64,000 nucleotides of DNA from an uncultured Oscillospiraceae bacterium (GCA_934569225.1 CAKTKC010000009.1:42326-106325), one strand, 5' to 3'; counted from the stretch's first letter, positions 25,734 to 34,533 are shown. Made by a program: numbers and translations. Notes: generated from the letters alone by a model not told the origin.

Positions 25734-26822
25734 TCAGTCTATTTTCAAATTCCCGCCGGAGAAGGTCCCATCCAGCTTGGAAAGGACGCGATTGTACGCT
25801 TCCGTCCCCGGCTCGTAGGGGGTGGGCTGGAAATTGTTCCGTCCGGCGACGGAACTGACGCTGGCGGGTACAATGGTCAGCTGTCCCAGTCTGACCGTTC
25901 CATCCGCGTCCCGGATGACCTCCTGCTGCACCAGCGCCGTGTCGTAGTCCTTGGGGTCGCCGTTTCCGCCAAAGCTGAAATTCCCCAGAGAGTAGAAAAT
26001 GATACCGCCGCCGTATTCCTCGATGGGCTGTAAAACATGGGGATGGGAGCCGAACACGATGTCCGCCCCGGCGTCAATGGCGGCGTGACCAACCCGCTCC
26101 TGTTCTTCGGTGGGGTGGTATGTACCCTCCACGCCCCAGTGGGGGGCGAAGATCACCAGATCCACCCCCTGCTCCCGCAGGGCGGCGATTTTCCCGGTCA
26201 TGTCCTCCACGTCCAGCTTGTAGTACACGGCGGCATACAGGCCAATGGTCAGGCCGTTCGCCGTTGTGACCACGGCGGTGCTGTCCCGCTCCACATAGGG
26301 GACGCCCGCCTGTTCCAATACGGCCAGGGTGGAAACGTAGCCGCTTGACCCGTAGTCCATGGAATGGTTGTTGGCCACGGTCACGGCCTCGATGGAATTC
26401 TCCGTCAGGCAGTTCACGTAGGCCGTGGGGCCGTGGAACACGTGCTTTTTCTGCACGGGATTGCCCTCGTCGCACAGAGGACCTTCCAGATTCACCATGG
26501 AGAATTCGTCGCCCGCGAAATAATCGATCACGTTGGCGAAGGGATAGGCATAGTTATCGCCCACGGTTTTGATAAAGCCATGATCCGCGAAATAGTTGAC
26601 CGGGTTGCTGCCGAAGGTGCAGTCCCCGGCGAAGGTCAGAAGAAAGTGTTCCTCCGCGGGCTGCGTTTCCGTGGGAAGGGTCTCCGGCTGAGAGACTTGC
26701 GTCGGCTGTGCCGTAACCACCTGGGCTTCCGCCGTGGGCGCGGTAGTCTCGGGCGCGGCATGACCGCAGCCCGTCAGCAGCAGCGCCAGCAGAAGGCAGG
26801 CCGGTAAAAATCGGATTTTCAC
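25734..26822 (-). CDS. CapA-family lipoprotein (PGA_cap domain)
   Basis: A 362-residue lipoprotein. The N-terminus has a lipobox LLLTGC (Cys19), then a Thr/Gln/Pro-rich spacer to residue 58. The rest is a PGA_cap/CapA domain (PF09587), a calcineurin-like metallophosphoesterase fold: LTFAGDCTFG, VNLEGPLC, VTVANNHSMDYG, IFAPHWGVE and VFGSHPHVLQPIE supply the usual Asp/Asn/His ligands. CapA proteins take part in polyglutamate capsule synthesis, but many members have no known role and no capBC neighbours are seen here. It is one base from the typA stop and so probably shares the typA transcript. Confidence 0.88.
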   Translation of the reverse strand: MKIRFLPACLLLALLLTGCGHAAPETTAPTAEAQVVTAQPTQVSQPETLPTETQPAEEHFLLTFAGDCTFGSNPVNYFADHGFIKTVGDNYAYPFANVIDYFAGDEFSMVNLEGPLCDEGNPVQKKHVFHGPTAYVNCLTENSIEAVTVANNHSMDYGSSGYVSTLAVLEQAGVPYVERDSTAVVTTANGLTIGLYAAVYYKLDVEDMTGKIAALREQGVDLVIFAPHWGVEGTYHPTEEQERVGHAAIDAGADIVFGSHPHVLQPIEEYGGGIIFYSLGNFSFGGNGDPKDYDTALVQQEVIRDADGTVRLGQLTIVPASVSSVAGRNNFQPTPYEPGTEAYNRVLSKLDGTFSGGNLKID

Positions 26823-26823
26823 G

Positions 26824-28659
26824 TCAGGCGTTGTCCTGGGCGCGCTTCTTCATCAGATTGCGCATACGTGCCGCGTGATCCAGCTCCCGCTTGCGGATGC
26901 GCAGGCTCTTGGGCGTACATTCCAGCAGCTCGTCGTCCGCCAGGAATTCCAGACACTGCTCCAGAGAGAGAATGCGGGGGGGCGTCAGCCGGAGGGCTTC
27001 GTCAGAGCCGGCGGCACGCATATTGGTCAGCTGCTTCTTCTTGCAGACGTTCACGGTCATATCCTCGTTGCGGCTGCAAACGCCCACGACCATACCGGCG
27101 TAAACCGGCGTACCGGGGCCGATGAACAGCGCGCCCCGCTCCTGCGCCGCCGCCAGGCCATAGGCCACGGCGTCGCCGGTCTCAAAGGCGACAAGGGAAC
27201 CCACCTGCCGCCGCTCGATCTCGCCCTTCATGGGGGCGTAGGAATCCAGCACGGAGGACATGACGCCCTCGCCACGGGTATCGGTGAGGAATTCGTTACG
27301 GTAGCCGAACAGTCCCCGGGAGGGAACCAGGAACTCCAGACGGTAGCGGCTGCCCATGGGGGTCATGCCCAGAAGGTCGCCCTTCCGCTTGCCCATTTTC
27401 TCAATGACGGAACCCATGCATTCCTCCGGCACGTCGGCGACCATCCGCTCGATAGGCTCGCAGACCTTGCCGTCCACCTCTTTGGTCAGCACGCGGGGGG
27501 TGGACACGGAGAACTCGTAGCCCTCCCGGCGCATGGTCTCCATGAGGATGGACAGGTGCATTTCGCCACGACCGGCCACGTTGAAGGAGTCCGTTCCCTG
27601 CTCGGTGACGTGGAGGGAAACGTCCTTGAGAAGCTCCTTTTCCAGCCGGTCGCGGAGGTTCCGGGAGGTGACGAACTTGCCCTCCTTGCCCGCGAAGGGG
27701 GAATCGTTGACGGCGAAAGTCATTTCGATGGTGGGGTCGGAGATCTTCACGAAGGGCAGCGGCTCCACGCACTCCGGGGCGCACAGGGTGCGGCCGATGG
27801 TGATGTCCGCCATACCGGACAGCGCCACGATCTCACCGGCGTGAGCCTCCTGGACGGGGTTCTTGTTCAGGCCGTCGAACTCGTACAGCGCCACGACCTT
27901 GCCCTTTGTTTTCACGTTCGCGTCATGGAAGTCGCAGATGGTGACCTCCTGATTGACCTTGATGGTGCCCCGCTCCACCCGGCCGACGGCGATACGGCCG
28001 ACGTAGTCATTATAGTCGATGGAAGAGACCAGCAGCTGCAGCGGCGCGGTGTCGTCGCCGTCAGGGGCGGGAATATAGTTGACGATGGTCTCGAACAGGG
28101 GGGTCAGGTCGGTGCCCGCCTCGTCGGGGCTGTAGGAAGCCGTGCCCTGACGGCCGGAGCAGAACACGGTGGGGCTGTTGAACTGCTCGTCGGTGGCGTT
28201 CAGATCCAGCAGCAGCTCCAGCACTTCGTCCATGACCTCATGCACCCGGGCGTCGGGCTTGTCGATCTTGTTCACGGCCACGATGACCTTGTGACCCAGC
28301 TCCAGCGCCTTCTGCAAAACAAAACGGGTCTGGGGCATGGGGCCTTCGGCGGCGTCCACCAGCAGAATGACGCCGTTGACCATTTTCAGAATGCGCTCCA
28401 CCTCGCCGCCGAAGTCGGCGTGACCCGGAGTGTCCACGATGTTGATCTTGTAGTCCTTATAATGCACGGAGGTGTTCTTTGCCAGAATGGTGATGCCCCG
28501 CTCCCGCTCCAGATCGCCGGAGTCCATGACCCGCTCCACGGTGGCCTGATTTTCCCGGTAGATACCGCCCTGCTTGAGCATTTCATCCACCAGGGTGGTC
28601 TTGCCATGGTCGACATGGGCGATGATGGCAATGTTGCGAATTTTATCCTGAGGTACCAT
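26824..28659 (-). CDS. typA: Translational GTPase TypA/BipA
   Basis: A 611-residue ribosome-binding GTPase of the EF-G/LepA superfamily, near the usual 600-615. Seen: G1 AHVDHGKTTL, switch I around RERGITILAK, G3 DTPGH, G4 NKIDKPDAR, and the BipA-specific C-terminal domain with KKKQLTNMRAAGSDE. BipA helps 50S assembly and stress adaptation, for example at low temperature. It has its own promoter at 28707-28735. Confidence 0.96.
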   Translation of the reverse strand: MVPQDKIRNIAIIAHVDHGKTTLVDEMLKQGGIYRENQATVERVMDSGDLERERGITILAKNTSVHYKDYKINIVDTPGHADFGGEVERILKMVNGVILLVDAAEGPMPQTRFVLQKALELGHKVIVAVNKIDKPDARVHEVMDEVLELLLDLNATDEQFNSPTVFCSGRQGTASYSPDEAGTDLTPLFETIVNYIPAPDGDDTAPLQLLVSSIDYNDYVGRIAVGRVERGTIKVNQEVTICDFHDANVKTKGKVVALYEFDGLNKNPVQEAHAGEIVALSGMADITIGRTLCAPECVEPLPFVKISDPTIEMTFAVNDSPFAGKEGKFVTSRNLRDRLEKELLKDVSLHVTEQGTDSFNVAGRGEMHLSILMETMRREGYEFSVSTPRVLTKEVDGKVCEPIERMVADVPEECMGSVIEKMGKRKGDLLGMTPMGSRYRLEFLVPSRGLFGYRNEFLTDTRGEGVMSSVLDSYAPMKGEIERRQVGSLVAFETGDAVAYGLAAAQERGALFIGPGTPVYAGMVVGVCSRNEDMTVNVCKKKQLTNMRAAGSDEALRLTPPRILSLEQCLEFLADDELLECTPKSLRIRKRELDHAARMRNLMKKRAQDNA

Positions 28660-28706
28660 AAAAAGTCTCCCTTTCGAAACCGAATTTCACAAAATATCGA
28701 CTATAG

Positions 28707-28735
28707 AGTATAGCACATTGACGAAATAAATGCAA
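28707..28735 (-). promoter_or_regulatory. Promoter of typA
   Basis: Minus strand: TTGCAT (28735-28730), a 17-bp spacer and TATACT (28712-28707), about 45 bases before the typA start codon. Confidence 0.8.
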
Positions 28736-28777
28736 TATTTTTGTTGGATATTCCGAATATTTTTGTGTTTTCCCGAA

Positions 28778-28806
28778 GAAAAGAGGCGGAGCCTGCGGCT
28801 CCGCCC
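28778..28806 (-). terminator. Terminator of uraA
   Basis: A 9-bp stem ggcggagcc/ggctccgcc (28785-28793 with 28797-28805) is followed on the minus strand by TCTTTTC, 17 bases after the uraA stop. Confidence 0.8.
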
Positions 28807-28822
28807 CTGGGAAAATCGGATA

Positions 28823-30178
28823 TTATTCAGCTCTCGTGCCGAAGTTGACGGAGGTGTCGCCCTGCTCGTTGGCACCGAACTCGTAGTCCTTGCCGGGCAG
28901 AACGGCGTTCATCAGGATGCCAACCAGAGCGGCCACGGCCAGACCGGACAGGCTGATGGTCACGTCGCCGACGGGGATGACGATGGCGCCGTTGTAGGTC
29001 ACGCCCACGGCCAGACCCATGATCATAGCGGCGACCAGAACGTTGCGGCTCTTGGTGAAGTCCACGTTGTTCTCAACCACGTTCCGCACGCCCACGGCGG
29101 AGATCATGCCGTACAGCACCAGACTCACGCCGCCCATGGTAGCGGCAGGCATGGCGACGATCAGCGCGGCAAACTTGGGGCAGAAGGAGAGAATGATGGC
29201 GAACAGGGCGGCCAGACGGATGACCTTGGGGTCATAGACCTTGGACAGCGCCAGAACGCCGGTGTTCTCGCCGTAGGTGGTGTTGGCCGGTGCGCCGAAG
29301 AGGGCGGCCATGGTGGTTGCGAGGCCGTCGCCCACCAGGGTGCGGTGCAGGCCGGGGTCAGCCACGTAATTTCTTTCCACGGTGGAGGAAATGGCGCAGA
29401 TGTCGCCGATGTGCTCCACGACAGTCGCCAGAGAGATGGGAGCGATGGTGATAATGGCGGTCAGCAGCATACCGCTGTCAAAATCCTTGCCGAAGATGGA
29501 GAAGGCGGTGTTGCCCCAGATCACGGGCAGGCCGACCCAATCGGCCTCGGCCACGGTCTTGGCAACGTTGGCACGGGCGGCAGGGTCAACGATCATGGCG
29601 AACAGGTAGGAGCCGAGAACGCCCAGCAGAATGGGAACGATCTTCACCATGCCCTTGCCCCAGATGTTGCAGACCACAACAACCAAGATTGCGACCAGAG
29701 CGACCCACCAGTTGCCGCGGCAGTTATTGACGGCGGAACCGGCCAGGGACAGGCCGATGCAGATAATGATGGGGCCGGTGACGATGGGCGGGAAGAAACG
29801 CATGACCTTCTTCGCGCCGAAGAGCTTGAAGAAGAGCGCCAGAACCAGGTATACAAGACCCGCCACGGCGACGCCGAAGCAGGAGTAGGTCAGCGGGATG
29901 TCCTGCCCGGAAGCGGTGACCAGACCGTAAGCACCCAGAAACGCGAAGGAGGAGCCCAGGAATGCGGGAACCTTCCGTCCGGTGATGAGGTGGAACAGCA
30001 GCGTGCCGAGACCGGCAAAGAGCAGGGTGGTGGATACGTTCAGTCCGGTGATTGCGGGAACCAGAACCGTTGCACCGAACATTGCGAACAGGTGCTGTAA
30101 GCCCAGAACCAGCATTTTGGGGGTACCCAGAGTACTTGCGTCATAAACCGCGTCGGTATTCTTTTCGGGAGTAGCCAT
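28823..30178 (-). CDS. uraA: Uracil/xanthine permease (NCS2 family, UraA-like)
   Basis: A 451-residue polytopic permease of the NAT/NCS2 family (14 helices expected). Seen: GLQHLFAMFGATVLVPAITG in helix 1, the substrate loop VVEHIGDICAISSTV, and the NAT signature region FGAPANTTYGENTGVLAL, closer to uracil than to purine carriers. It imports uracil with H+. ATG 30178 follows AAAGGATG. The leader holds an early terminator (30386-30419) and a MITE-like palindrome (30213-30371). It lies downstream of the nucleoside ABC transporter genes and fits a pyrimidine salvage role. Confidence 0.9.
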   Translation of the reverse strand: MATPEKNTDAVYDASTLGTPKMLVLGLQHLFAMFGATVLVPAITGLNVSTTLLFAGLGTLLFHLITGRKVPAFLGSSFAFLGAYGLVTASGQDIPLTYSCFGVAVAGLVYLVLALFFKLFGAKKVMRFFPPIVTGPIIICIGLSLAGSAVNNCRGNWWVALVAILVVVVCNIWGKGMVKIVPILLGVLGSYLFAMIVDPAARANVAKTVAEADWVGLPVIWGNTAFSIFGKDFDSGMLLTAIITIAPISLATVVEHIGDICAISSTVERNYVADPGLHRTLVGDGLATTMAALFGAPANTTYGENTGVLALSKVYDPKVIRLAALFAIILSFCPKFAALIVAMPAATMGGVSLVLYGMISAVGVRNVVENNVDFTKSRNVLVAAMIMGLAVGVTYNGAIVIPVGDVTISLSGLAVAALVGILMNAVLPGKDYEFGANEQGDTSVNFGTRAE

Positions 30179-30212
30179 AAAAATCATCCTTTCTGTTTTT
30201 TGCAAATCTACG

Positions 30213-30371
30213 GAACCTCTGATTAAATCGGCAAGAGCTGTGAGCGAGAGATTTTTCGGCCAATCGAGGCACCGGAAACGGCGGAATACTGTATGTATTT
30301 CCCGTTTTCGGTACCGAAGAGTGGGCGAAAAAGATCCGCCCACAGCCGAAGACGATTTATTCAGAGGTTCC
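30213..30371. repeat. MITE-like palindrome, family A, copy 1
   Basis: The ends GGAACCTCTGA(T/A)TAAATCG are inverted at 30213 and 30371, and the 159-bp unit is an imperfect palindrome. A 4-bp direct repeat ctac flanks it (30209-30212 and 30372-30375), a probable target-site duplication. It is homologous to 34534-34751, in opposite orientation, and to a fragment at 49391-49427. It lies between the uraA leader terminator and the uraA ribosome-binding site. Confidence 0.85.
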
Positions 30372-30385
30372 CTACGTGTTTTCAT

Positions 30386-30419
30386 GAAAAAAGAGGCCCT
30401 AGGGTTTACCTAAGACCTC
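30386..30419 (-). terminator. Early terminator (attenuator candidate) in the uraA leader
   Basis: On the minus strand the arms 30419-30409 and 30403-30393 form an 11-bp stem with G-U pairs and a 5-nt loop, followed by six U. It lies only about 15 bases past the predicted start point near 30434. It could attenuate uraA, though no classical PyrR-binding loop is evident. Confidence 0.75.
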
Positions 30420-30440
30420 CTTTTCACACACTTCTGTGAC

Positions 30441-30469
30441 ATTGTACCTCTTTTTCCCCGATATTGCAA
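30441..30469 (-). promoter_or_regulatory. Promoter of uraA
   Basis: Minus strand: TTGCAA (30469-30464), a 17-bp spacer and TACAAT (30446-30441). Confidence 0.75.
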
Positions 30470-30570
30470 GGAAATATCGGGAATCCCGCCGCCAAAATAT
30501 GAACGATTTGTAAAGCGGTTTTTGTGGATTCTGCCTTTTTGGGCAGAATCTGAAACCGAAGACTCCGATT

Positions 30571-30771
30571 CAGCGTATCAAAAAGCCTCGCAGAGTTTGC
30601 CGCCCGCAGGCGGCAAATAAAGTCGGAATCATTTTTCGTCGGGGCGTGTACCTGACGAAAAATACCTCTCAGGCTGCGAAGTGTGCTCTTTGGCCGCCGC
30701 AGGCGGCCAAAGAGTGCGCGCAACAGACTGCAATCCCCTTGTTCTAAAAGGCCGTTGGCCTTTTAGAACAG
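30571..30771 (-). repeat. Structured repeat, family B, copy 1
   Basis: A 201-nt unit homologous to 50076-50275 in the opposite orientation. It contains four hairpins: one around AAAAGGCC/GGCCTTTT, one around GGCCGCC/GGCGGCC, one flanking AGGTACACGCCCC, and TTTGCCGCC/GGGCGGCAAA. Compared with copy 2, the stem sequences change but pairing is kept, while the single-stranded blocks GGATTGCAGTCTG and AGGTACACGCCCC are constant. It sits just after the last nucleoside permease gene. Confidence 0.8.
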
Positions 30772-30772
30772 T

Positions 30773-30806
30773 TTTCCGGGGCTTCCCGTCGGAAACCCCG
30801 GAAAAA
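30773..30806. terminator. Hairpin after the nucleoside permease operon
   Basis: The stem ttccggggcttcc/ggaaaccccggaa lies within two bases of the permease stop codon. On the minus strand no U-tract follows, so it may act as a stabiliser or weak terminator before the family B repeat. Confidence 0.5.
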
Positions 30807-30807
30807 A

Positions 30808-31752
30808 TTATCTGCTTCCCTTGTCGTAGGGGATACCCTCTGCCTTGGGGGCGCGGGACTTCTTGGACGTAAACGCCAGCACCACCAGGGAAATGATGTA
30901 CGGAAGCATATTGTACACCACGCTGGGGATGTTCATGTTCAGCAGGAAGTCAAAGCCGGAGTACACGTTGCCCAGCGCCCGGCAGAAGCCGAACAGCAGC
31001 GCCGCCAGGGCGATTTTCAGAGGGTGCCACGCGCCGAAGATCATGACGGCCAGCGCCAGGAAACCGAAGCCCGCCACGCCGTTTTCAAACTTCCACACGC
31101 TGACGCCCGCGGTGATGTACACGATACCGCCGAGACCGCCCAGCAGTCCGGAGATCAGCACACCGGCATAGCGCATCTTGTAGACGTTGATACCCACGGA
31201 GTCTGCCGCCTGGGGATGCTCGCCGCAGGCGCGCAGCCGCAGACCGAAGCGGGTCTTGTACAGCGCCACGTAGGCGGCGATCAGGCACAGCACCGCCACC
31301 AGCATGAACCAGTTCAGCTCGAACCCGCCCACATGAACCAGCAGCAGGTCTTTCGTGCGGGTGTAGGAGATGTCGGAGGACACGTCGTTGCCGCCGGAGG
31401 CCGCGGTGTTCATGGCCTTCACCGCCACGGTGGCCGCGGCGGTCGCCAGCATATTCATGGCGGTGCCGGTGATGGTCTGGTCGGCCTTAAAGTTGATGGC
31501 AGCCACCGCAAGCAGCAATGAGAATATCATGCCGAACAAAGCGCTGACAATGACGGTGGTGATGACCATGACCGGCGCTCCCACGGAGACCGGCATGAAT
31601 TTCAGCACCAGAGCGCCGCCCAGCGCGCCGATGACCATGATGCCTTCCAGACCGATGTTGATCACACCGCTGCGCTCGGCAAAGCAGCCGCCCAGGGCGA
31701 CCAGCATCAGAACGGACGCGAAGATCAAAGTGTATTGGATGAGCAGTGTCAT
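30808..31752 (-). CDS. Nucleoside ABC transporter permease (NupQ-like)
   Basis: A 314-residue inner-membrane permease of the BPD_transp_2 family (ribose/branched-chain type) with 8-10 helices. Seen: ALGGCFAERSGVINIGLEGIM, typical of the NupQ/YufQ half of nucleoside importers, and the EAA-like loop RLRACGEHPQAADSVGINV that docks the ATPase. It overlaps the partner permease by four bases. With the partner permease, the ATPase (32885-34426) and the BMP lipoprotein (34887-36134) it would form a complete purine/pyrimidine nucleoside uptake system. Confidence 0.9.
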   Translation of the reverse strand: MTLLIQYTLIFASVLMLVALGGCFAERSGVINIGLEGIMVIGALGGALVLKFMPVSVGAPVMVITTVIVSALFGMIFSLLLAVAAINFKADQTITGTAMNMLATAAATVAVKAMNTAASGGNDVSSDISYTRTKDLLLVHVGGFELNWFMLVAVLCLIAAYVALYKTRFGLRLRACGEHPQAADSVGINVYKMRYAGVLISGLLGGLGGIVYITAGVSVWKFENGVAGFGFLALAVMIFGAWHPLKIALAALLFGFCRALGNVYSGFDFLLNMNIPSVVYNMLPYIISLVVLAFTSKKSRAPKAEGIPYDKGSR

Positions 31753-32888
31753 TTGTCCTCGCCCCCTTCCTGAATTTGTGCGGCCTTGGCGGCTTTCCGC
31801 TCATCGGCCTTCCGCAGCCGGGTCTGGATGAAATATTTGAAGAAGCCCACAAAGGCGCACAGATAGATGATCAGTGCAGAAATCAGGCTGGAGATCTGGG
31901 AGCAATAGACCTGCAGATCCACGTTGCCGCCGCCTGTGGTGATGTACTGGATGAAGAACGCGGACAGGATGGAACCGATGGGACTCAGGCCGCCCAGGAA
32001 CGCCACGGCGATGCCGTTGAAGCCCATGGCGGGGACGGAGGAAATGGTGGTCTCCCAGTCCTCGATACCGGTGAGGTACAGCAGTCCCGCGCCGAAGCCC
32101 GCCAGCGCACCCGCGATGACCATGGTGAGGATGATGTTCTGGTTTTCCTTCATGCCGCAGTATTTGGCGGCGTTGTAGTTGCTGCCGGTAGCCTTCAGCT
32201 CGTAGCCGAATTTGGTCTTGTTCAGAACCACCCACACAAGCACCGCCGTCAGCACCGCCAGGGGAATGGCGATGGTGACGCTCTTCTCGTTGTTAAAGAG
32301 CTTTTCCAGTCCCAGGCTGGGGATCAGCGCGCCGGGGTTGGTGGACTGGAGGGTCTTGGTGTAGGGGCTGGTGGGATTCTTCACCGTACCCAGCACCAGG
32401 TTGGTCAGATACAGGGTGATCCAGTTGAGCATGATGCCGGAAATGACCACGTTGACGTTGAACAGCGTCCGCAGTGCGCCCGCCAGCATACCCAGCAGCG
32501 CGCCCGCCAGCATACCCAGCAGGATGCAGACATACCATGGCAGGTTCCACGCCAGCGCGGCATACAGCGCGGCGCAGGCGCCGGCGCAGTACTGACCCGC
32601 CGCGCCGATATTGAACATACCGACCTTATAGGCAAACAGAACGGACAGGGCGCACAGCAGCAGCGGCGCCGTGCGCACCAGCGCCTGGCCGAAATACTTG
32701 AGCTTCAGTGCGCCGGGGAAGCGCAGGAAGCTCTTCATCACCGCGACGATCGCTTCAAACGCGCCGCTGGGTTCGATGATCAGCAGCACCAGATATCCCA
32801 CGATCAGGCCGCCCAGAACGCACACCAGAGAGGCGAGCAATGTCTGGAAGCCATCCTTGCGGATGAGGGATTCACGTTCTTTTTTCAC
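31749..32888 (-). CDS. Nucleoside ABC transporter permease (NupP-like)
   Basis: A 379-residue inner-membrane permease, the larger partner of the pair. Seen: an N-terminal cytoplasmic segment, about nine helices, the stretch VRTAPLLLCALSVLFAYKVGMFNIGAAGQ, and the docking loop ELKATGSNYNAAKYCGM. A 24-bp tandem duplication at 32476-32523 repeats LLGMLAGA within one helix. The gene overlaps both neighbours by four bases, so the three transporter genes are translationally coupled. Confidence 0.9.
   Translation of the reverse strand: MKKERESLIRKDGFQTLLASLVCVLGGLIVGYLVLLIIEPSGAFEAIVAVMKSFLRFPGALKLKYFGQALVRTAPLLLCALSVLFAYKVGMFNIGAAGQYCAGACAALYAALAWNLPWYVCILLGMLAGALLGMLAGALRTLFNVNVVISGIMLNWITLYLTNLVLGTVKNPTSPYTKTLQSTNPGALIPSLGLEKLFNNEKSVTIAIPLAVLTAVLVWVVLNKTKFGYELKATGSNYNAAKYCGMKENQNIILTMVIAGALAGFGAGLLYLTGIEDWETTISSVPAMGFNGIAVAFLGGLSPIGSILSAFFIQYITTGGGNVDLQVYCSQISSLISALIIYLCAFVGFFKYFIQTRLRKADERKAAKAAQIQEGGEDK
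32476..32523. repeat. 24-bp tandem duplication inside the permease gene
   Basis: Units 32476-32499 and 32500-32523 match at 23 of 24 positions and keep the frame, giving LLGMLAGA twice in the protein. It looks like a replication-slippage duplication of part of a membrane helix or loop. Confidence 0.85.
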
Positions 32889-34426
32889 TGCTCCTTCGCC
32901 TCCTTCTTCGCGCCGGCCATGTACAGACCCAATTCTTCCACGGTGGTCGTCTTGGGGTCAAGCTCGCCTACGATCTCGCCCTCGTACATGACGAGGATGC
33001 GGTCGGACACCGTCATGACCTCGTCCAGCTCCAGAGAGACCAGCAGCACCGCCTTGCCCGCGTCCCGCTGGGCGACGATCTGCTTGTGGATATACTCGAT
33101 GGCGCCCACGTCCAGACCGCGGGTGGGCTGCACGGCGATAAGCAGCTGGGGGTTCTTGTCGATCTCCCGGGCGATGATCGCCTTCTGCTGGTTGCCGCCG
33201 GACATGGAACGGGCCACGGTAATGGGGCCCTGGCCGGAACGGACGTCATACTGCTCAATCAGCCGCTCGGCATAGGCGCGGATGTTCTTCCGGCGGAGGA
33301 AGCCGAACTTGTCGGTGAACTCCGGCTCAAAATACCGCTGCAAGATCATATTGTCTTCCAGCGTGTAGTCCAGCACCAGACCGTGCTTGTGGCGATCCTC
33401 CGGAATGTGGCTCATGCCCAGGGTGCTGCGGCGGCGGATGGGGGCGTGGGTGATGTCCACGCCGCACATGGTGATGGTTCCTTCGGACACAGGCTCCAGA
33501 CCGGAAATGCCATGCACCAGCTCGCTCTGGCCGTTGCCGTCAATGCCCGCGATGCAGACGATCTCGCCCGCGTGTACCTGGAAGCTGACGTTCTTGACCG
33601 CGTTGTTCTTATGGACTTTGGAGGGAACGGTGAGGTTCTTCACATCCAGAACCACCTCCGCCGGGTGCGCCTCGCCCTTGGTGACCGCGAATTCCACGTC
33701 ACGGCCGACCATCATCCGGGACAATTCTGCCTTGGTGGTGTCCGCGATGTTCACGGTGCCAATGTACTTGCCCTTTCGCAGAACGGAGCAGCGGTCGGCA
33801 ACCGCCATGATCTCGTTGAGCTTGTGGGAGATAAAGAGGATGGACTTTCCCTCCGCCGCCAGATTGCGCATGATCTGCAGAAGCTCCTGGATTTCCTGGG
33901 GCGTCAGCACGGCGGTGGGCTCGTCGAAAATCAGAATTTCGTTGTCCCGGTACAGCATTTTTAAGATTTCCGTCCGCTGCTGCATACCCACGGAAATATC
34001 CTCGATCAGTGCGTCGGGATCGACTCGCAGGCCGTATTTCTCCGACAGCGCCATGACCTTTTCCCGGGCGCGGGCGCGCTGGAGAATGCCGTGCTTCGTG
34101 TCCTCGTCGCCGAGGATGATGTTGTCCAGCACGGAGAAGCACTCCACCAGCTTGAAGTGCTGGTGAACCATGCCGATGCCCAGGGCATTGGCGTCGTTGG
34201 GGTTGTTGATCCTGACCTCCACGCCGTCTTTCTTGATCACGCCCTCCTCGGCCTGATAAAGACCGAACAGAACGCTCATCAGCGTGGATTTTCCGGCGCC
34301 GTTTTCACCCAGCAAGGCGTGTATCTCGCCCTTTTTCAGCTGGAGCGTAACATTGTCGTTTGCGATGATACCGGGGAAGCGCTTCGTAATGTTTACCATT
34401 TCGATTGCGTAAGGCACATCCTGCAA
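32885..34426 (-). CDS. Nucleoside ABC transporter ATP-binding protein (NupO-like)
   Basis: A 513-residue double ABC ATPase. Domain 1 (about 6-235) has Walker A GENGAGKST, a signature-like ISVGMQQRTEILKML and Walker B LIFDEPTAVLTPQE. Domain 2 (about 260-500) has a degenerate Walker A, GIDGNGQSEL, and signature SMSGGNQQKAIIARE. This layout matches sugar/nucleoside ABC ATPases. The start is a TTG at 34426, eight bases after AGGAGG; no ATG is suitably placed until the Met eight codons later. It has its own promoter (34773-34801) with a family A repeat in the leader. Confidence 0.9.
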   Translation of the reverse strand: MQDVPYAIEMVNITKRFPGIIANDNVTLQLKKGEIHALLGENGAGKSTLMSVLFGLYQAEEGVIKKDGVEVRINNPNDANALGIGMVHQHFKLVECFSVLDNIILGDEDTKHGILQRARAREKVMALSEKYGLRVDPDALIEDISVGMQQRTEILKMLYRDNEILIFDEPTAVLTPQEIQELLQIMRNLAAEGKSILFISHKLNEIMAVADRCSVLRKGKYIGTVNIADTTKAELSRMMVGRDVEFAVTKGEAHPAEVVLDVKNLTVPSKVHKNNAVKNVSFQVHAGEIVCIAGIDGNGQSELVHGISGLEPVSEGTITMCGVDITHAPIRRRSTLGMSHIPEDRHKHGLVLDYTLEDNMILQRYFEPEFTDKFGFLRRKNIRAYAERLIEQYDVRSGQGPITVARSMSGGNQQKAIIAREIDKNPQLLIAVQPTRGLDVGAIEYIHKQIVAQRDAGKAVLLVSLELDEVMTVSDRILVMYEGEIVGELDPKTTTVEELGLYMAGAKKEAKEQ

Positions 34427-34533
34427 TCCAATTACCTCCTTTTCGTTCCCGGCGGAGCAGCGGCGCAATTCGCCCCTTTCCCCAGCCTCCGTCCGGCAAT
34501 TCGTTATGAAATCTGCCGCCGGACGGTTTTTTA

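Noticed and set aside
26875..28713. A 612-codon plus-strand frame opposite typA
   Set aside because: Antisense shadow of typA with the typical His/Gln/Gly-rich composition.
28730..30100. A 456-codon plus-strand frame opposite uraA
   Set aside because: Rich in His/Gly/Asp with no motif; uraA on the other strand is unmistakable.
30424..30723. A possible 99-codon minus-strand gene between the permease and uraA
   Set aside because: It coincides with the family B repeat and its hairpins; composition follows the repeat and there is no ribosome-binding site.
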